Source: Phytophthora quininea (lineage: Eukaryota > Oomycota > Peronosporomycetes > Peronosporales > Peronosporaceae). From it: a stretch of 45,068 nucleotides of DNA. The notes below the pieces were generated by a model that was not told where the DNA came from, ran no database searches, and saw only the letters and a program-made list of their open reading frames with translations. Of this stretch, positions 1 to 11,917 are shown piece after piece (within the stretch, counting starts at the first letter, position 1; every line of letters begins with the position of its first letter). A program made the translations under genes and the position numbers. The stretch spans positions 1-45,068 of the forward strand of contig JAAVTG010000133.1 in NCBI GenBank assembly GCA_011947345.1, written 5' to 3'.

Positions 1-1237
1 GCAACATTTCACCAGCCGACCCTCATCCATCCAAGAGACGTTCGTCTTGCCAACGATGGCATGCTGACGGCAGACGCCCGTTCTTCAACATTGTCAACTT
101 GCTGCTAGGGGCGCTCGTTTATCCGACAAAAGGGCGCTTCCTCATACAGTCCGTCCCTCAGTACACATTTTCAACAGCGCCGTAGACACCCCGCCTACAC
201 AATCACTAGTGCAGGCATGATGGAACAAAATTCTTGGGGGCTGTCATTCGGCACTTTGCTCTCTCACGCTATGAACCATATTGGAGTAGTATAAAATCTG
301 TCACTGTTCAAACCTCTATGTCTAGGTGCCCAACACGAGAGAACAAACTGCTGCAAGAAGCGGGAGCAGTTTAGTCAGTCCGGTCAGGATCGTTGTACCA
401 TTGGCGACGAGGTTTTCCATCCCCGCCGCGTTCACTACTTGCGTTCGGAACAGGTGAGCGTCGTGGCACCGTTGATCTGCTCTAACTCGTATTGCGGCTG
501 AGCATGATCCTCTCTCAAATGCTTTAAACGGGCTTGTCCAGGGCTGTGTTAGTAGTAACAAGGTTATGGCTTCTGGCTAGTTCCACTTGTTGTACGCGTT
601 CTTCATCACGGACGCGGCGTCTCTCTTGATTGCGCTGTATACGTTGTCTTCGTCTAGTGGCATGGCAGGTGAAGTGGCTTGCCTTCGAGCTGGATGCCGC
701 CCAGCGTAGCGCATGGCGTGAGCCTGGCGCTGCGTTTCGCCAACTAGTCCTGGTAAACCACGAAGACAACGACGACGAGATTGGAGATTGTCCGTGGACT
801 GTGGACTGTGGAGTCACCGAGCGTGGTCAGATCGGTGCGAAGCTCTCAATCGTCAGCCAGAAGTCGCTGCAGCTCCTCTGCACTTAGTCGCAGCACTAAA
901 TCGTGGAGAACGGCCAGGATATGTTTCCGAATATTCTCATATATAAAAACCACCTCTCTCTGCATGGATGTCGTGCTTGTCCACTATATCCCCAAGGGAC
1001 ATTTAACGGAACGGCTAACGGCAAATGATGTATCTCCCGTAATATGCTATCATTTTGTACAAACAAGGTATCACCGTAAAGGTAAAAGAGTATGCTACGA
1101 CTGTATTGTATCGCTGTCGACAATCGAAGCTAAGGAAGGTTTCGTTATTGCCTTTGTAGCTTGGAGTCACTTCACCTCGCTCAAACAGGGTCAAATATCG
1201 GAATACCATCTGATTATATACGAATTCCAAGATCATC
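1..1237. other. gene-poor stretch
   Basis: No gene can be supported here. Several short open frames exist on both strands. A - strand frame around 560-700 encodes a basic, arginine-rich stretch, and one around 322-561 reads like a protein fragment, but neither matches a family I recognise and neither has a sensible start or splice structure. The stretch contains the stray promoter copy at 232-372 and lies beside the transposase, so I infer a repeat-rich, decayed region. Confidence 0.4.
232..372 (+). repeat. orphan copy of the PX-gene promoter and 5' leader
   Basis: About 140 bases align, with small gaps and roughly three quarters identity by eye, to 4205-4345, directly upstream of the PX gene at 4368. 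The best blocks are GTCACTGTTCAAA (here) against GTCACAGTTCAAA, and the following AGGTG-CCAACAC-AGAGAACAAAC segment. Bases 244-257 read CATTCGGCACTTTG, an excellent oomycete initiator plus flanking element. No PX coding sequence follows this copy. It is probably a duplicated or relocated promoter fragment. Confidence 0.6.
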
Positions 1238-3069
1238 TCAAACTGCAGCCGTAAGATCGGTTGACCAAGTGGTTAACTGGGGTCTTGAGGGGCTGTCCTG
1301 GTGTCCAGATAGCGCCGAATTAGCTGCGACTTGATCTCTACTTGTGTCTGACCCAAGTAGCAAGGTGAAGGCAACCTTATCGTTCTCCTGTGAGTCATCC
1401 GTAGCGGTGCAAACCGCCGAATCAGCTCTTGTACCACTTGAAGTTGGAACTGTACCATTTGGGAACGTCGTCTTCACCACGGTCTTCCTGCAAGTTCTGC
1501 GTTTCTTGGCTTCTACGCTCAGCTTGTTTTTGGCTGCAAGTTTTGTCTCCTTCAAGAAATGTTTAATGATGGCTGCTTGCTGTTTTTGTTCGCGCTTCTC
1601 TAGACGTTCTCGAGCTTTGGTAACACGATCTTCTGCTTTCTGCTTTCGTTCAGCTTCCGCCCTGAGCACAGCAGCTTTCATTTCCGGTGTGTCATCAAAA
1701 TTCCTCCGTCGACAAAGGTGCGCTTTTTTTTGTTGATGCTGAGTACTCGGTGCAATACTCTTGAACTGCTCGATGCCCATGTACAATGCGGTTACTGCGT
1801 CTTCAGTCATCCCATCTCTAGCGAGCTTGCGCTTTTGTCTGTCGGAAAGCTGGGGCAGCCTGGATAAGTAGCTGACGTGCGGGAGATCTGACGTAGCAGG
1901 TTGGCTACCGATAACTCTCTTGAGCATCGTCTCAAGACATAACGGAAAATTCCAGTTCTTCGGAAAGCTATCAAACAGTTGAGAACAGAGACGGATTGTT
2001 TCCAAGCCGCCGTGACTAAGCCGGCCACGTCTTCTTTGGTTGGAGATCGATCTCGTCGAAGCGGGAAATCATTAAGAAGCTTCTCATAGTTCCTCTTCAA
2101 GGCAGCGAAAACAGCATCGTCGAGTGGCTGAGTAAAGTGGCTTGTATGCGAGGGAAGCACGAATATCATGATGTCGTTCTCATCGGCGTAGTCGAGTACA
2201 GGCCCATTGACATGTGAAAAGTGACCGTCCAGGATAAGGAGAGCAGGTTTTGAAACTTGACGCTGCATTAGGTGTTCGTTGAAAAACTTCAGCCAATGCA
2301 GGAATAAGTAGCCATTAATATTTGATGAATCGGTCATCGCGCATACTGCATCATCATCGGTTCCGTTCATCCAGTGCAGTTGCCTCCTTTTCCCCGGAAA
2401 TATGAACATGGGCGGCAATCGATCGCCAGCAGCACTCACGCATGCCATCACCGACACATTCTCCCTCTCATTGGATCGGACGAGGTTGGCTCTCATTCCT
2501 TTAGGACAAATCACACGAGGAGGCTTTCTACCTTGCGGACAGAATCCCGTTTCATCGCAGTTCCATATCTGGCCTGGCTGCATACCCTTCATCGCCTTCT
2601 GCAGATTCTCGTGGTAGTCCTTGATCCTATCTGTAGTTGACATGTCGTACCGCTTCACGTCCAGGATCTGCGACCGCTTGCGTGAAATGAGGCTGCCGTG
2701 TCTCGTTACGAAGCGCAGTGACCACTTCTTGGACGGGAATGTGTCAGGAAGGACGCCATGTTTCCTGATCGCTATGCGACGAGCTAGAATACGGAGCTCG
2801 CTGTCCGTCATACAGACTCCATGTCGTGCGCGGAGTAATATCGTTTCCACAATACCGGCTTCGTCGTCGGGGGTGAGTAGAGCTCTGCGGCCTTTGCGAG
2901 CATCTACTGGTACCGTACCGGTACAGCGCCGATGCAACGAGGTTTTGGAGACCCCATGGGCCGCTCCAGCTCTCGCCAACGACACGCCTTCTTTCTTCAC
3001 GTAGACCATAGCTTTCTCGAAAGCTACAGCCCGAGACACTAAGTCGTTAACCGCCGGCTTGGAAGACAT
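1238..3069 (-). mobile_element. pogo/Tigger-like DDE transposase, one frameshift
   Basis: Transposase of the pogo/Tigger/CENP-B group (DDE superfamily endonuclease), which cuts and joins DNA during transposition. The start is at 3069. Residues 1-60 form a helix-turn-helix (VSLARAGAAHGVSKTSLHRR) and are followed by a second CENP-B-like DNA-binding segment. The catalytic acidic residues lie in IWNCDETGF (about residue 170), LLILDGHFSH (about 280) and TQPLDDAVFAALK (about 320). The frame breaks at 1946-1949, where a run of four A (T on the coding strand) appears one base short; the other frame then continues with FPLCLETMLKRV and a lysine-rich coiled C-terminus to 1238. Domain order is otherwise complete. 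I could not find terminal inverted repeats or a target-site duplication. It may be a recently active copy with a sequencing error, or a young pseudogene. Confidence 0.85.
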
Positions 3070-4180
3070 GATTGTAACAGCTGGTGACAGGAATGGAGCG
3101 ACTTGGATAATGGCAAGCTAACACAGCGAGGTTTTGCTTGATTCGGACGCAGTAAAAGGAGAGTACTCGTCTCTCCTTTCTCTTCCGCTCGACGCAAGCA
3201 GCTTACCACCAATCGTATTTCCTTTGACAGGAGGGCGGATCTAAAATTGCACCTTCAAGCAGATATTGTATTGTTCCGACATAAGGGCCGTTCCGATTTG
3301 TGGCCGCCAGGGATAAGCTGCATTCAATGCTCACCGAGCCTCCACTTCGACCAGGATCCCCGGTTGAATGCCCAATGCTTGCGATGCCTATCTCGACGTA
3401 AATCCGCCGGTCTCCGTGCGCGACCAGGTACTTGTCCATGTCACGCTGCTGTGGTGTTACAATCAGCACAAACTGGCCAGAAGTCACGCAGTCGCTGCCC
3501 GAGTCCAAGGTCGACGAAAGTTGAGTCAACACAGGGGTAGTTCTCTAGCGGTTCAGCCCTTCTGGGAAAGCGGTATCTCGCGCTCGATGAGTACCCAGCT
3601 CCAAGCAAACTTGTCCAGAACCGTGTCTGAGCTTGACAGGGTCCTTCTTCCCTTATTCGAGTCCCCACACGAACGAGTAGAGGAGTACGAGACGCTACGC
3701 TTGAGGTAGAATAAAGAATGTGGCGTCCGTTATGGAGCCCACCGAGTATGGACTCGGCGAGACTTTCTCTTCGCGCGGAGTGATACAATGATGAAGAAGC
3801 AGAAGATTTTCTCTGAGTGGACCAGCAAAAAGAAAAATCTGACGCCTACTGCCAGTGTTCGATTCCAAAACCAGGTTAAAAAGGCTCAAGCATGCACTGT
3901 TCGTGGAGGTTGCAAATGTCTTTATCAAGGTCGTGAGCCCGTTCACGTGACTGGTTGTGATTTGTGTGATGCACCGACAAACGCAATAAATTAGACGTTC
4001 CTGGTTGACAAGCGTCATGTACAAGATGCCCAACGCGAGAGCACAAACAATATCCTTGTCGGCGTGTATAACTTAACTCCTCTGGAATAGCGATGGAGCC
4101 AGAATATCTGCTTGGGCGGTAATTGATAGCGTTGTTGAGTTTGCTGCTAAGTCTGTGGCTTGTCGTGATAAATATCCCTT
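3070..4180. other. region between transposase and PX gene
   Basis: No convincing gene. A - strand frame at 3203-3532 (109 codons) reads like protein (segments such as DMDKYLVAHGDRRIYVEIG) and may be preceded in another frame near 3580-3640 by DTVLDKFAWSWVLIERE, so a decayed or error-broken gene may lie at 3203-3700. A short + frame at 3788-3994 is lysine-rich and unrecognised. Around 4018-4050 there is a weak third echo (about 25 bases, GCCCAACGCGAGAGCACAAAC) of the leader repeat seen at 232-372 and 4205-4345. Confidence 0.3.
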
Positions 4181-4204
4181 GTCACCATGCCAATACGTCT
4201 GGGG

Positions 4205-4345
4205 GAGGGGCTGCCATTCGACCTTGCTCCGCTCGTGGAGCAGCTATATTGCGGTAGCATGAAACCTGTCACAGTTCAAATCTCTGTGTCCAGGTGTCCA
4301 ACACTAGAGAACAAACCGCCGCAAGAAGCGCGAGCAGCTCATTGC
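4205..4345 (+). promoter_or_regulatory. promoter and leader of the PX gene
   Basis: CTGCCATTCGACCTTGCTCC at 4211-4230 resembles the oomycete initiator (CATT followed by pyrimidines, then a T-rich flanking element). It lies about 140-155 bases before the ATG at 4368. The same segment is duplicated at 232-372, where the initiator is closer to consensus. Confidence 0.45.
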
Positions 4346-4367
4346 CGATTCCTCTCGCCCGACGACG

Positions 4368-5877
4368 ATGACCGAGGCCTCCGAGCGCCGCGAGCAGCGC
4401 CGCCACCTGAACGACTCGCTGCTGAGCGGCTCGCTGTCCCGTCGGGAGTACGACGAGTTGCTGCCCTTCGTGCTGTCCCCCAGCAACAACAGCCAGCCCA
4501 ATCCCGCCAACCAAGACACTGCCACCCGGGACGACGACACCTTCGCCACCGCTTTGGCCCAAGCCCAGCACCCCAATAATGCAGGCACGCTGCCGTCCGA
4601 TGGACAGCACACAGCCGTAGCGTCTATTCCAGAGTCTACGCCAGTCTCAGCTCCAGCCATACTGGCCCGAGCTCCTGCTCCTGCTCCTGCTGGTGGTGTT
4701 GTGGGACTGCAGCTGCGTTGTCCTGGGTGCGGCACTTGCAACGACCCGCTGCGTCGGTCTCGCTGCGACGTCTGCAATTCCCGTCTCACGATTGGAGACG
4801 AGCTGTCTGCCACAGCGACGCGGAGATCGACGTGGCCCATCGTGGCGGCCGTGGCTCCCGTCGTGAGACCCACCGGCGAGTTCACTGCGTCCGAAGACGG
4901 CCGTGTGCTGATCCTCGACGGATTCTTCTCCTGCCAGATGCAGGGCACACAAACGATTGCGACGTCGGCCAGTGGCGCCTGCGAAGTGTTTGTCATGTGC
5001 TGTCGCTGGGAACCGCGGTCGGGAGCAGGTGGGGCGCAGTCCGAAGCCACTTGGTACGTCTCACAGCGCTTCAGCCAATTTGAGAGACTGCACAAGGCGC
5101 TCAAGAGGAGGTTGTCGCGCTCATCTCTGGCGACGCTGCCTCCATTCCCGGCCAAGTATCATTTCACCGGCCGTCTCGAGAAGCGCAAACAAGATCTGGC
5201 AGTCTACATGCCTCGGCTGCTGGAGATGTGTGCACATTTGCCGCACGCGCAGGCGACTCCGGAGCTCGACGAGTTCCTGGATGTGTCACACCAGGTGCAC
5301 TTGTTCCGAGCTCAACGCCAAGGGAGGCCACTGTTCCTGCTTCCGTCGGCCTGGACGCTCTGCGTCAGTCGACTGCTTCAACATCGACAGCTACAGCGTC
5401 GACGTCTTCCCCCTTCCCAGCATTTCCAGCATTTGCAGGCCCTGCAAACCCTCCTCCACTGCGCCACGAAGCTGCGCCGATGGATGCAACAGAGTTGGCG
5501 CAGGCGGAGGGTGCGGTGCGAGGCTCGCCGATGGAGTTCGCCGAGCAAGAGGCGACGTGCGCGGAGACGGCACGGTTCAACATCATTTGGACGTGTGCGT
5601 TCAGCTTGCGCCCGCACTGCAGCGCACCGCCGACCTAGACAACCCATTCGCAAACACAGAGCTGATCCCACGCGCCATGCAATGTCTAGAGGACCTGCAA
5701 CAAGCCGTCGCGCTCTACAACGACGCTCTCCTGGCTGTCTCGGAGGTGGCCCCACGTGCCCAAGTTCGCTTCCAAGACCAGCAAGCTCAGCATTCCGAGC
5801 AAGAGCCGCTTTCTCACGCACATAGTGAGATTCCAGCGCTCCAGGTACGCAACGTCGTGCCTGCCAGCGCCGCTTAG
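4368..5877 (+). CDS. zinc-ribbon/PX protein, paralogue of the neighbouring myosin tail
   Basis: Product about 500 residues. The ATG at 4368 is followed by a helical segment (RRHLNDSLLSGSLSRREYDE), a four-cysteine zinc ribbon (RCPGCG...CDVCN, about 125-150), and a PX domain (about 180-310) with the phosphoinositide-binding pattern QRFSQFERLHK and a later basic loop, PPFPAKYHFTGRLEKRK. PX domains bind phosphatidylinositol phosphates on endosomal membranes. Every segment matches the C-terminal tail of the myosin at 6118-10538, including the last region (TVQHHLDVCVQL...LDNPFAN.ELIPRAMQ). The two genes are tail to tail, 240 bases apart. There is no motor domain. The frame steps near 5300 and near 5540, both in the sense of one missing base. 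The first could instead be a 74-base intron, 5295-5368 (GTGCAC..GTCAG), which restores frame exactly. It is a functional adaptor, or a decaying copy if the second break is real. Confidence 0.75.
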
Positions 5878-6117
5878 CAGGACGACGAGCACGTGTAATT
5901 AACGCAGCGAAAATGTGCAAGGAAAATGGATGTATTTGAAAAAACATACGCAGCAATATGAAAGCTCCCGGCGGCTCTTGCTATTCCCTTCGCTCAGTGT
6001 ACGTTCCGGCAGTCGATTGCGATTCCTGGCGTGCTAACTTCGCATCGTGTACACACAATCGTCGCTTGCCGCCTCTACTGTCTTGCGATCACGTCGTTAT
6101 TGCGGTGAGGCAGTCGA

Positions 6118-9100
6118 TTACACGCCGTAGCTGGGCTGATACGAGTTCTGCTGGCCCGGAACGTACGGTGGCGGGGCCTGGACGCCACTGCCCTCCTGTG
6201 CTGAGAGCGCATACGTTTCCGTTACAGCCAGCAGCGAGTCATTGTACAACCCCATTGTCGTCTCCAGGTCTTCCTGGCACTGCATTGCGCGCGGAATGAG
6301 GTCCACGTTCGCGAACGGATTGTCCAAATTGGCCGAAATCTGCAGACGCGGCAGCAGCTGCACGCACACCTTGAGGTGGTGCTGCACGGTAGGATCACGG
6401 CGCAAGTCGCCGCGCGCGCTGCGGATAGACGCATTCAGCAAGGCAACCGCCTGTTCAGTGTGAGAAAGCTCTTCCTCGTCCAAAGGCGTGGGCAACTCCG
6501 TAGGCAAACGAGCCTGCTCACGTGCCGCCATCCCTCAGCTCCGCCAGCGTTCACGTTGAGCGCTCGACCAAATGGAGCAGCCTCCTCGTCACCGCCAGTT
6601 CCTCCCGAAATGACCTGGCGGCGGAACTGCTCCACCTGGCGAGACACATTCAAGAAGCGGTCCAACTCCGGTACGTTCAGAGTCTCAGGAAGGCGAGCGC
6701 AAAGTTCCAAAACCTGCGCAACGTATCGCTCCAGGCCCTGCTTACGCTCCTCCACGATAGCACTCGAGTTGCCCGTCTTGCCCTTGAACACCCCACCCAA
6801 CACGTGCTTTCTCGGGAATAAGGGCATCGTTGCCACAGCCGTCGGAATCTTACGCTTCAGGTCCTTGTGCAGCTTCTCAAACACGCTGAAGCGGTGAGAA
6901 ACCAGCCAGGTAAAGGGCGACTCGCTCGAATCTTTTGGCTGCCACTGACAACGCAGCACATATACGGTGTACTCGGTGTAATTGTCGTCTTGAAGCACCT
7001 GTGTGCGGTGCATTTGCGCCTCAAAGTAACCATCGTGAATCACAATACGACCGCCCTCCGTTGAGAACGAGCCAAGTGGTGCCGTCAGTGTCGACATGCT
7101 TCTCTGCTGACGAGATTGCCCGCGGTAGCCGTAGTAAGCAGGATCATTCGCCGCAGCCGAGTCATCACTAGTTGTGAGCAACGAACCGCACTCGTCGCAG
7201 TGGTTGCCGTTGGCCGTGTTGTTAGTCGCCCCACAAGCCGGACAGCGAATCTGGATGCCGTATACACCCGCAGTGTACAAACGGCTCAGTGATTCCTCCT
7301 GCTCGGCGGTGAGAGCAGCACCGGACGGCACTTCCTCGGGCTTCTCGAGCAGGAATGGCACCAGCTCATCATATTCAGCCTGCGCGATAGCACCGCTCAG
7401 CAACAAGTCGTTCAACTGCTGCAGTTGCTCGCGGTTCTCCTGCGAAACATCGTCGGGGATCTCCACCACGTGCACTTGGCCTGCAGGCGTCGACACACTG
7501 TTGACTTGCGCAAGACCGCTGAGCAGACTAGCACTCACGCTGGCAGCCTCCAGCAAGGCCTGCTCCTTGCGACGCTCGGCCTCCTCGCGCTCGCGCTCCA
7601 TACGCTCCTCCAGCTCCTTCGCCTCTGCGATAGCACGCAGCTCAGCCTGGCGTTCATGCTCGACCGCAGCCGTCGCTTCTGCAGCAGCGGCCTCAGCCTC
7701 GGCAACAGCAGCTGCCGCTTCCTTAGCAAGCGAATAGCCTCCTCCTCAGCAGCGCGAGCCTCCGCTTCCATAAGCAGGCGGTCCTCCTCCGCAGCTGCAC
7801 GAGCAATGCTTTCGCGACGAGCCGTTTCAGCAGCAATCCGAGCTTCCTCTTCACGACGTTTAGCTTCCTCTGCCTGCCTCTTTGCCTCTGCTGCACGCGC
7901 TGCTGCCAGTGCTAGCATTTCTTGCTTCTTAGACTTGAAAAGGCGGCGAGCCGTCATGCCGCGGAACAGAGCTTGAACCACAACCACAGCAGAGCGCTTC
8001 TTCTTGAAGTCACGGCGCACGGTCAGTGCGCGCCACCAGCGTTGAATACGCACCACTGAGTTACGACGGAACTGGATGCGGCGTAGCAGCTTAGCAAAGC
8101 GGTTCTGTGCAATAATCTTCGCGAGACCAACGCGCCAGCGCCGACGAGCAAGCCACAGCTTCATACGTCCCACGATGTGCGGACCATCCACCGCCCAGTT
8201 AATCTTCAAAATGGAGTCCAGCACAGCAATTTTGCCAGACTTGAAGAACAACTTCGTGATACCGAGTTTGTACTCATCCATTGGAACCTGGAACGCCCAC
8301 AAAATGGCTGTGATGAGCGTTGGGTCGCTCTGGTTAGCGAACAAACGCTGCGCGTCGGGTGGCATGTATTTCTTATAGGCGCCCACCAGCTCGCTGTAAC
8401 TCACACGAGTGGGCAGACCCACCTTGAGCACTTGAGCCGTTTGCATAATACCCTGACAACGCAACTGCCCAACGACGTAGCGCGGATCGAACATCCCAAC
8501 ACGCATGAGAGCGTTAGGCTTGATGCAGCGGATGAAATTGCATCGCGTCGCATCAAGAGTGTCCACAAGCTCCTGCATCTGGTTCGAGAACTTCGCAGCC
8601 ACACTGCGCGTCAGTTTCTTCTTTCCTGGTCGGCTCCCTTCCGCCTCCTGCTTGAAAAAGCGGGCACCAGCTTGTTCATGGATCCCAAAAACAGGCCCGA
8701 CATGTCCGGCGGAATCGTGTCATTGTTCTTGTCAATAAACGATCCGATCGTATAGCTCACAGCGCCGGCAAAGTGACGAACGATAAACATGTGCTCCATG
8801 TCCTTCGGGTGCGGTCGCGGGAAGTACGGGTGTTTTGCGTGCTTCTGATGCAGCGTTCTCAGGAATTTCGCGTCGTTAGGTTGCGGGTTCATGGCCTCGG
8901 CGTCCAGCAGACTCAAGATGCCGTTAGGTTTCGATGCGATCAGGTCCACACATTCGCGGTTATCCGGCCACTTAATCTTGCCCACCGTGATACCCTCACG
9001 CTTGTACAATTCCATTTCGGCAATGAACACTTGGTTGTTGAACGTCGCCTGCAGCACTTCGTTCGTGTAGTTGATCAGCAGCTGCTCAAAGTCATTCCGC

Positions 9101-10538
9101 TGGAACGATTCAAAACCGAAGATATCCAGCACACCAATGTACGGAAGCGGGGCCGGGTCGTGGCCCAGCGACGCGTTCACCTGCTTAATGACCCAGTCGA
9201 ACATGCGGCTGTACAACGCCTTTGCGATAGCATCACGCGTGTACACGGCGTTCTGTTCGTTCCGGCGCACGTTGTAGGTCTCCTCGCGCGTCACAATATC
9301 ACGCGTCATGATCACCTTAGACAAGTCCTGTTCCTTCACGCCCAACAATCTGGATGCGGCAACAAGTGCACGTTTCGCCGAGTCCTTCTCGATCACAGCA
9401 GCTTCGCCCTCAGGTGTGTCTTCCTCCTCGAATTCAATGTTACCGAGATGCAGTAGACCTGCGACCACCGAGAAGATCACGTGCTGGACATCCTCCGACA
9501 GACCCACACAGGTCAGACCGCGCACAACAGCGTTGAAGCACGCGTGGTCGTCAGTCTCCTCGGCGATGTAGCAGCCGCTCTGGTTCAGGTAGCAAAGTCC
9601 TCCGCCTTCGTCAGCTCGAACTCCTTCCGCGCCGTTGCCGACGCACCCGCCAGCAGCTGGTAGAAGATGTGGAAGTTGCGCTCGCCGTCCACTTGGTACA
9701 CGAGTCGGGACTTCTCCAGCAAGTACGTCTCCACGAGGGCACCGGCCAGCTTGAACTCTCCGTCCGCAGTGAACTGCAGCTTCATGAACTTGCCGAAGCG
9801 CGACGAGTTGTAGTTCCTTAGCGTCTTGGCGTTGCCGAAGGCTTCCAGAATCGGGTTCTGCTCGATGAGCCGGTGGTCCAGCGACGTGCCGTGGTCCTGT
9901 CGGTCGCGGCTGAGCGTCTCAATGTCGTTGCCGCGCGCCTTCTTGCCGTAAAGGCCGCGCGTGGTCAAGTGCCGCAGCACGATCTTGGACGACTCGGTCT
10001 TGCCGGCGCCACTCTCTCCGCTGATGACGACCGACTGGTTCGTGGGCTGGTCGGTGCCCGAGTTGTACACCATTTGCTGGTAGGCCATCTCGGCCACCGA
10101 GTACGGGTGGGGCGCGCTGCCGGCCGTGTTGACCACTTGGCTGATGGACGGGTTGGGCAGCTCCCGCAGCGGGTTGACGGCGATCAGCACGTTGGCCATA
10201 AAAGTGTAGGGCTTCTGGCCGGTGCCGTCGCCGCCGTCGAGCTTGGAGCGCTCCTCCAGGTTGTGCAGCACGCCCGGCTCGTGGATGTAGTAGAGCGACG
10301 TCATGTCGTCGGCCTCGCGCGGGTTGAGCGGCAGCGCCAGCCCGCGGTCCACCTGCTGGATCTTACCGGCCTGCGTGCGCACCGTCACCTTAAGGCCACC
10401 GATGGCCATGACGGTGCCCTTGTCCCACACGCGCTCGGAGCCGGGCACCCAGATCGTGTTGCCCACCTCCACAGGCAGGAGCTCGGCGTCCGCGTCCGAC
10501 TTGGAGGCCTGGCGGTGGATGGGCGGGGGCGTCGCCAT
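6118..10538 (-). CDS. unconventional myosin with IQ motifs, zinc ribbon and PX tail
   Basis: Actin-based motor with a membrane-binding tail, an architecture known from oomycete myosins. I chose the ATG at 10538 (MATPPPIHRQ); the open frame extends to 10733 but adds only low-complexity sequence. Order: SH3-like N-terminal segment; P-loop GESGAGKTESSK; switch I NSSRFGKFMK; switch II LDIFGFESF; actin-binding and converter region ending in GQLRCQGIMQTAQVLKVG; two or three IQ motifs (VVRIQRWWRALTVRR, VVVVQALFRGMTARR); a long charged coiled coil; zinc ribbon (RCPACG...CDECG); PX domain (SHRFSVFEKLHKDLKRK); and a helical C-terminus. Total about 1470 residues. The frame breaks four times, always as one missing base on the coding strand: 9594-9596 (T run), 8655-8659 (T run), about 7725, and 6532-6534 (G run). 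No intron signals fit these places, and the protein reads through in homology each time. I infer an intact gene with sequence errors. Confidence 0.9.
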
Positions 10539-10817
10539 GCTGCTGCTGCTGCTTGGTGGAGAGGAAGCGTTCGTAGCCCTCCGGGGTCTTCGAGGCTTGA
10601 AGTGGACTGCTGAAGAATCCCCCTCGGATCGGACTGACAGCTCGCGACGCGTGTGTATATGGGCGTTTGTATGTCCCAGGTAAGTGCGATAATAGGCCAA
10701 TGACGACAACGCGGCGACCAAGGAGACGACCATGGCACCAAGGAGACGACTATGCGCACGATATTCTGTTGCATTTTGTACTAACTGTCGGGCTACGAGT
10801 CATTGCGCGCGACGAAA

Positions 10818-10838
10818 CTCTCTCTCTCTCTCTCTCTG
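10818..10838. repeat. CT microsatellite
   Basis: About ten CT units, in the 355-base gap between the myosin start (10538) and the end of the SARNP-like gene (10894). The gap holds no gene. It must contain the myosin promoter, but I see no clear initiator. Confidence 0.8.
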
Positions 10839-10893
10839 TGCAAGCTGGCGCGTCTGGACCGAAGCTCTACGGTCTGTGGGGGCCCGTCGCCAC

Positions 10894-11917
10894 TCACTTG
10901 GACGCCGCCGCGAAGCGCTCGAGACGCTGTCGTCGCTTCTCCTCGAACACCTCGGACGTCTCCAGGTTAAAGCGCTTGGCGCGGTCCAGACGCCGCTTCT
11001 CCTCGGCGTTGAGCCCGAAGCGCTCTGCCCGGGCCTCCTTCTTCTTCTCCAGCTACACACAAAACACACGCAGCAAGTTGCGAGCCGTCAGCGCCTCCAC
11101 TCAACGACATCGACGCCGTCGCAGTGAACCAACCACGCACCGTATCTTTCGTCTCCAGCTGGAATCTCTCGGCACGCTTCAGTCGCTTCGCACGCTCCTC
11201 CTCCGCCACTGCAGGCAAACACCACCAGCACAATGCAATAGATCAGTTATCTCTCTCTGGTATCCGGCACGACGCCAGCCTGTAAACGTACCTGCACTAG
11301 GAAGGTGGAAACGCTTGGCACGCTGGGCCTGCACACACAACACAAAAAGCAAGCGCGTCAACTGCCGCCACCCCTTCGCCAACTCCACAGTCCTGCCTGC
11401 TACTGACCTTCTTGTCCTCGAGGCTCGGCGGGATGCCAAACTTGGCTGCACGCGCCGCGCGCTTCTCCTCTTCCGTCAGGGGTTTGCTGGGGGCTCTGCT
11501 TCTGCCTCTGCCGTGCTGTTCTGCGTCTCCCCATATGCTTCCCCTCCTCCTTCTCAACAACAGTGACAGGCTCTGCAGCGACAATAGGCTCTGCGATAAC
11601 GGGCTTCGGCTCCGGCTTCTCCACGACGGCCGGAGCGGGCTCTCTTTCTTGACGGGTGACAGCGTCTTGCTCTTGGTCTTCTTGGGACTCGGCGCCTTCT
11701 CCTTCTCCTTCTTGGGCTCCTTCTTCTTGCTCTTTTCGGGACTCGGCGGCTTGAGCTCCTCCTGCGCCGCGCTGCCGAACTCCTCCTCATCCAGTGCCAG
11801 CTCCAGCCGCTGGATCAGCTCCGTCTTCAGTCCGTTGGAGCTCAGGTTGCGCTGCTCCAGTGCCGCGCGCAGCTCGCTCACCTTCATCTTCTTGGGGTTC
11901 ATGCTGGCGCTGGTCAT
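10894..11917 (-). CDS. SAP-domain RNA-binding protein, SARNP/Tho1-like
   Basis: mRNA export/chromatin protein of the SARNP (CIP29)/Tho1 family, which acts with the TREX complex in the nucleus. The N-terminal SAP domain (MKVSELRAALEQRNLSSNG, about 11-45) should bind nucleic acid. A lysine/proline/serine-rich linker and an acidic segment follow. The C-terminus carries the family's repeated R-A-x-R-F units (RAARAAKFGI, RAKRFHL, RAERFQL, RAERFGL, RAKRFNL, RLERFAA). Exons: 11408-11917, 11292-11328, 11141-11208 and 10894-11052. The introns (79, 83 and 88 bases) have GTCAGT, GTACGT and GTGCGT donors and CAG/TAG acceptors, and phases agree. Exon 1 has three frame steps, near 11630, at 11541-11544 and at 11489-11493, each explained by one missing base. 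The start at 11917 is 88 bases from the divergent TANGO6-like start. Confidence 0.85.

Noticed and set aside
6491..6540. A 41-base intron to explain the last myosin frame break
   Set aside because: It restores frame, but one extra G in the GGG run at 6532-6534 does so with no loss of residues and fits the window-wide pattern; not fully excluded.
9873..10613. A long + strand open frame opposite the myosin motor
   Set aside because: It is a shadow of GC-rich coding sequence; the - strand carries P-loop and switch motifs.
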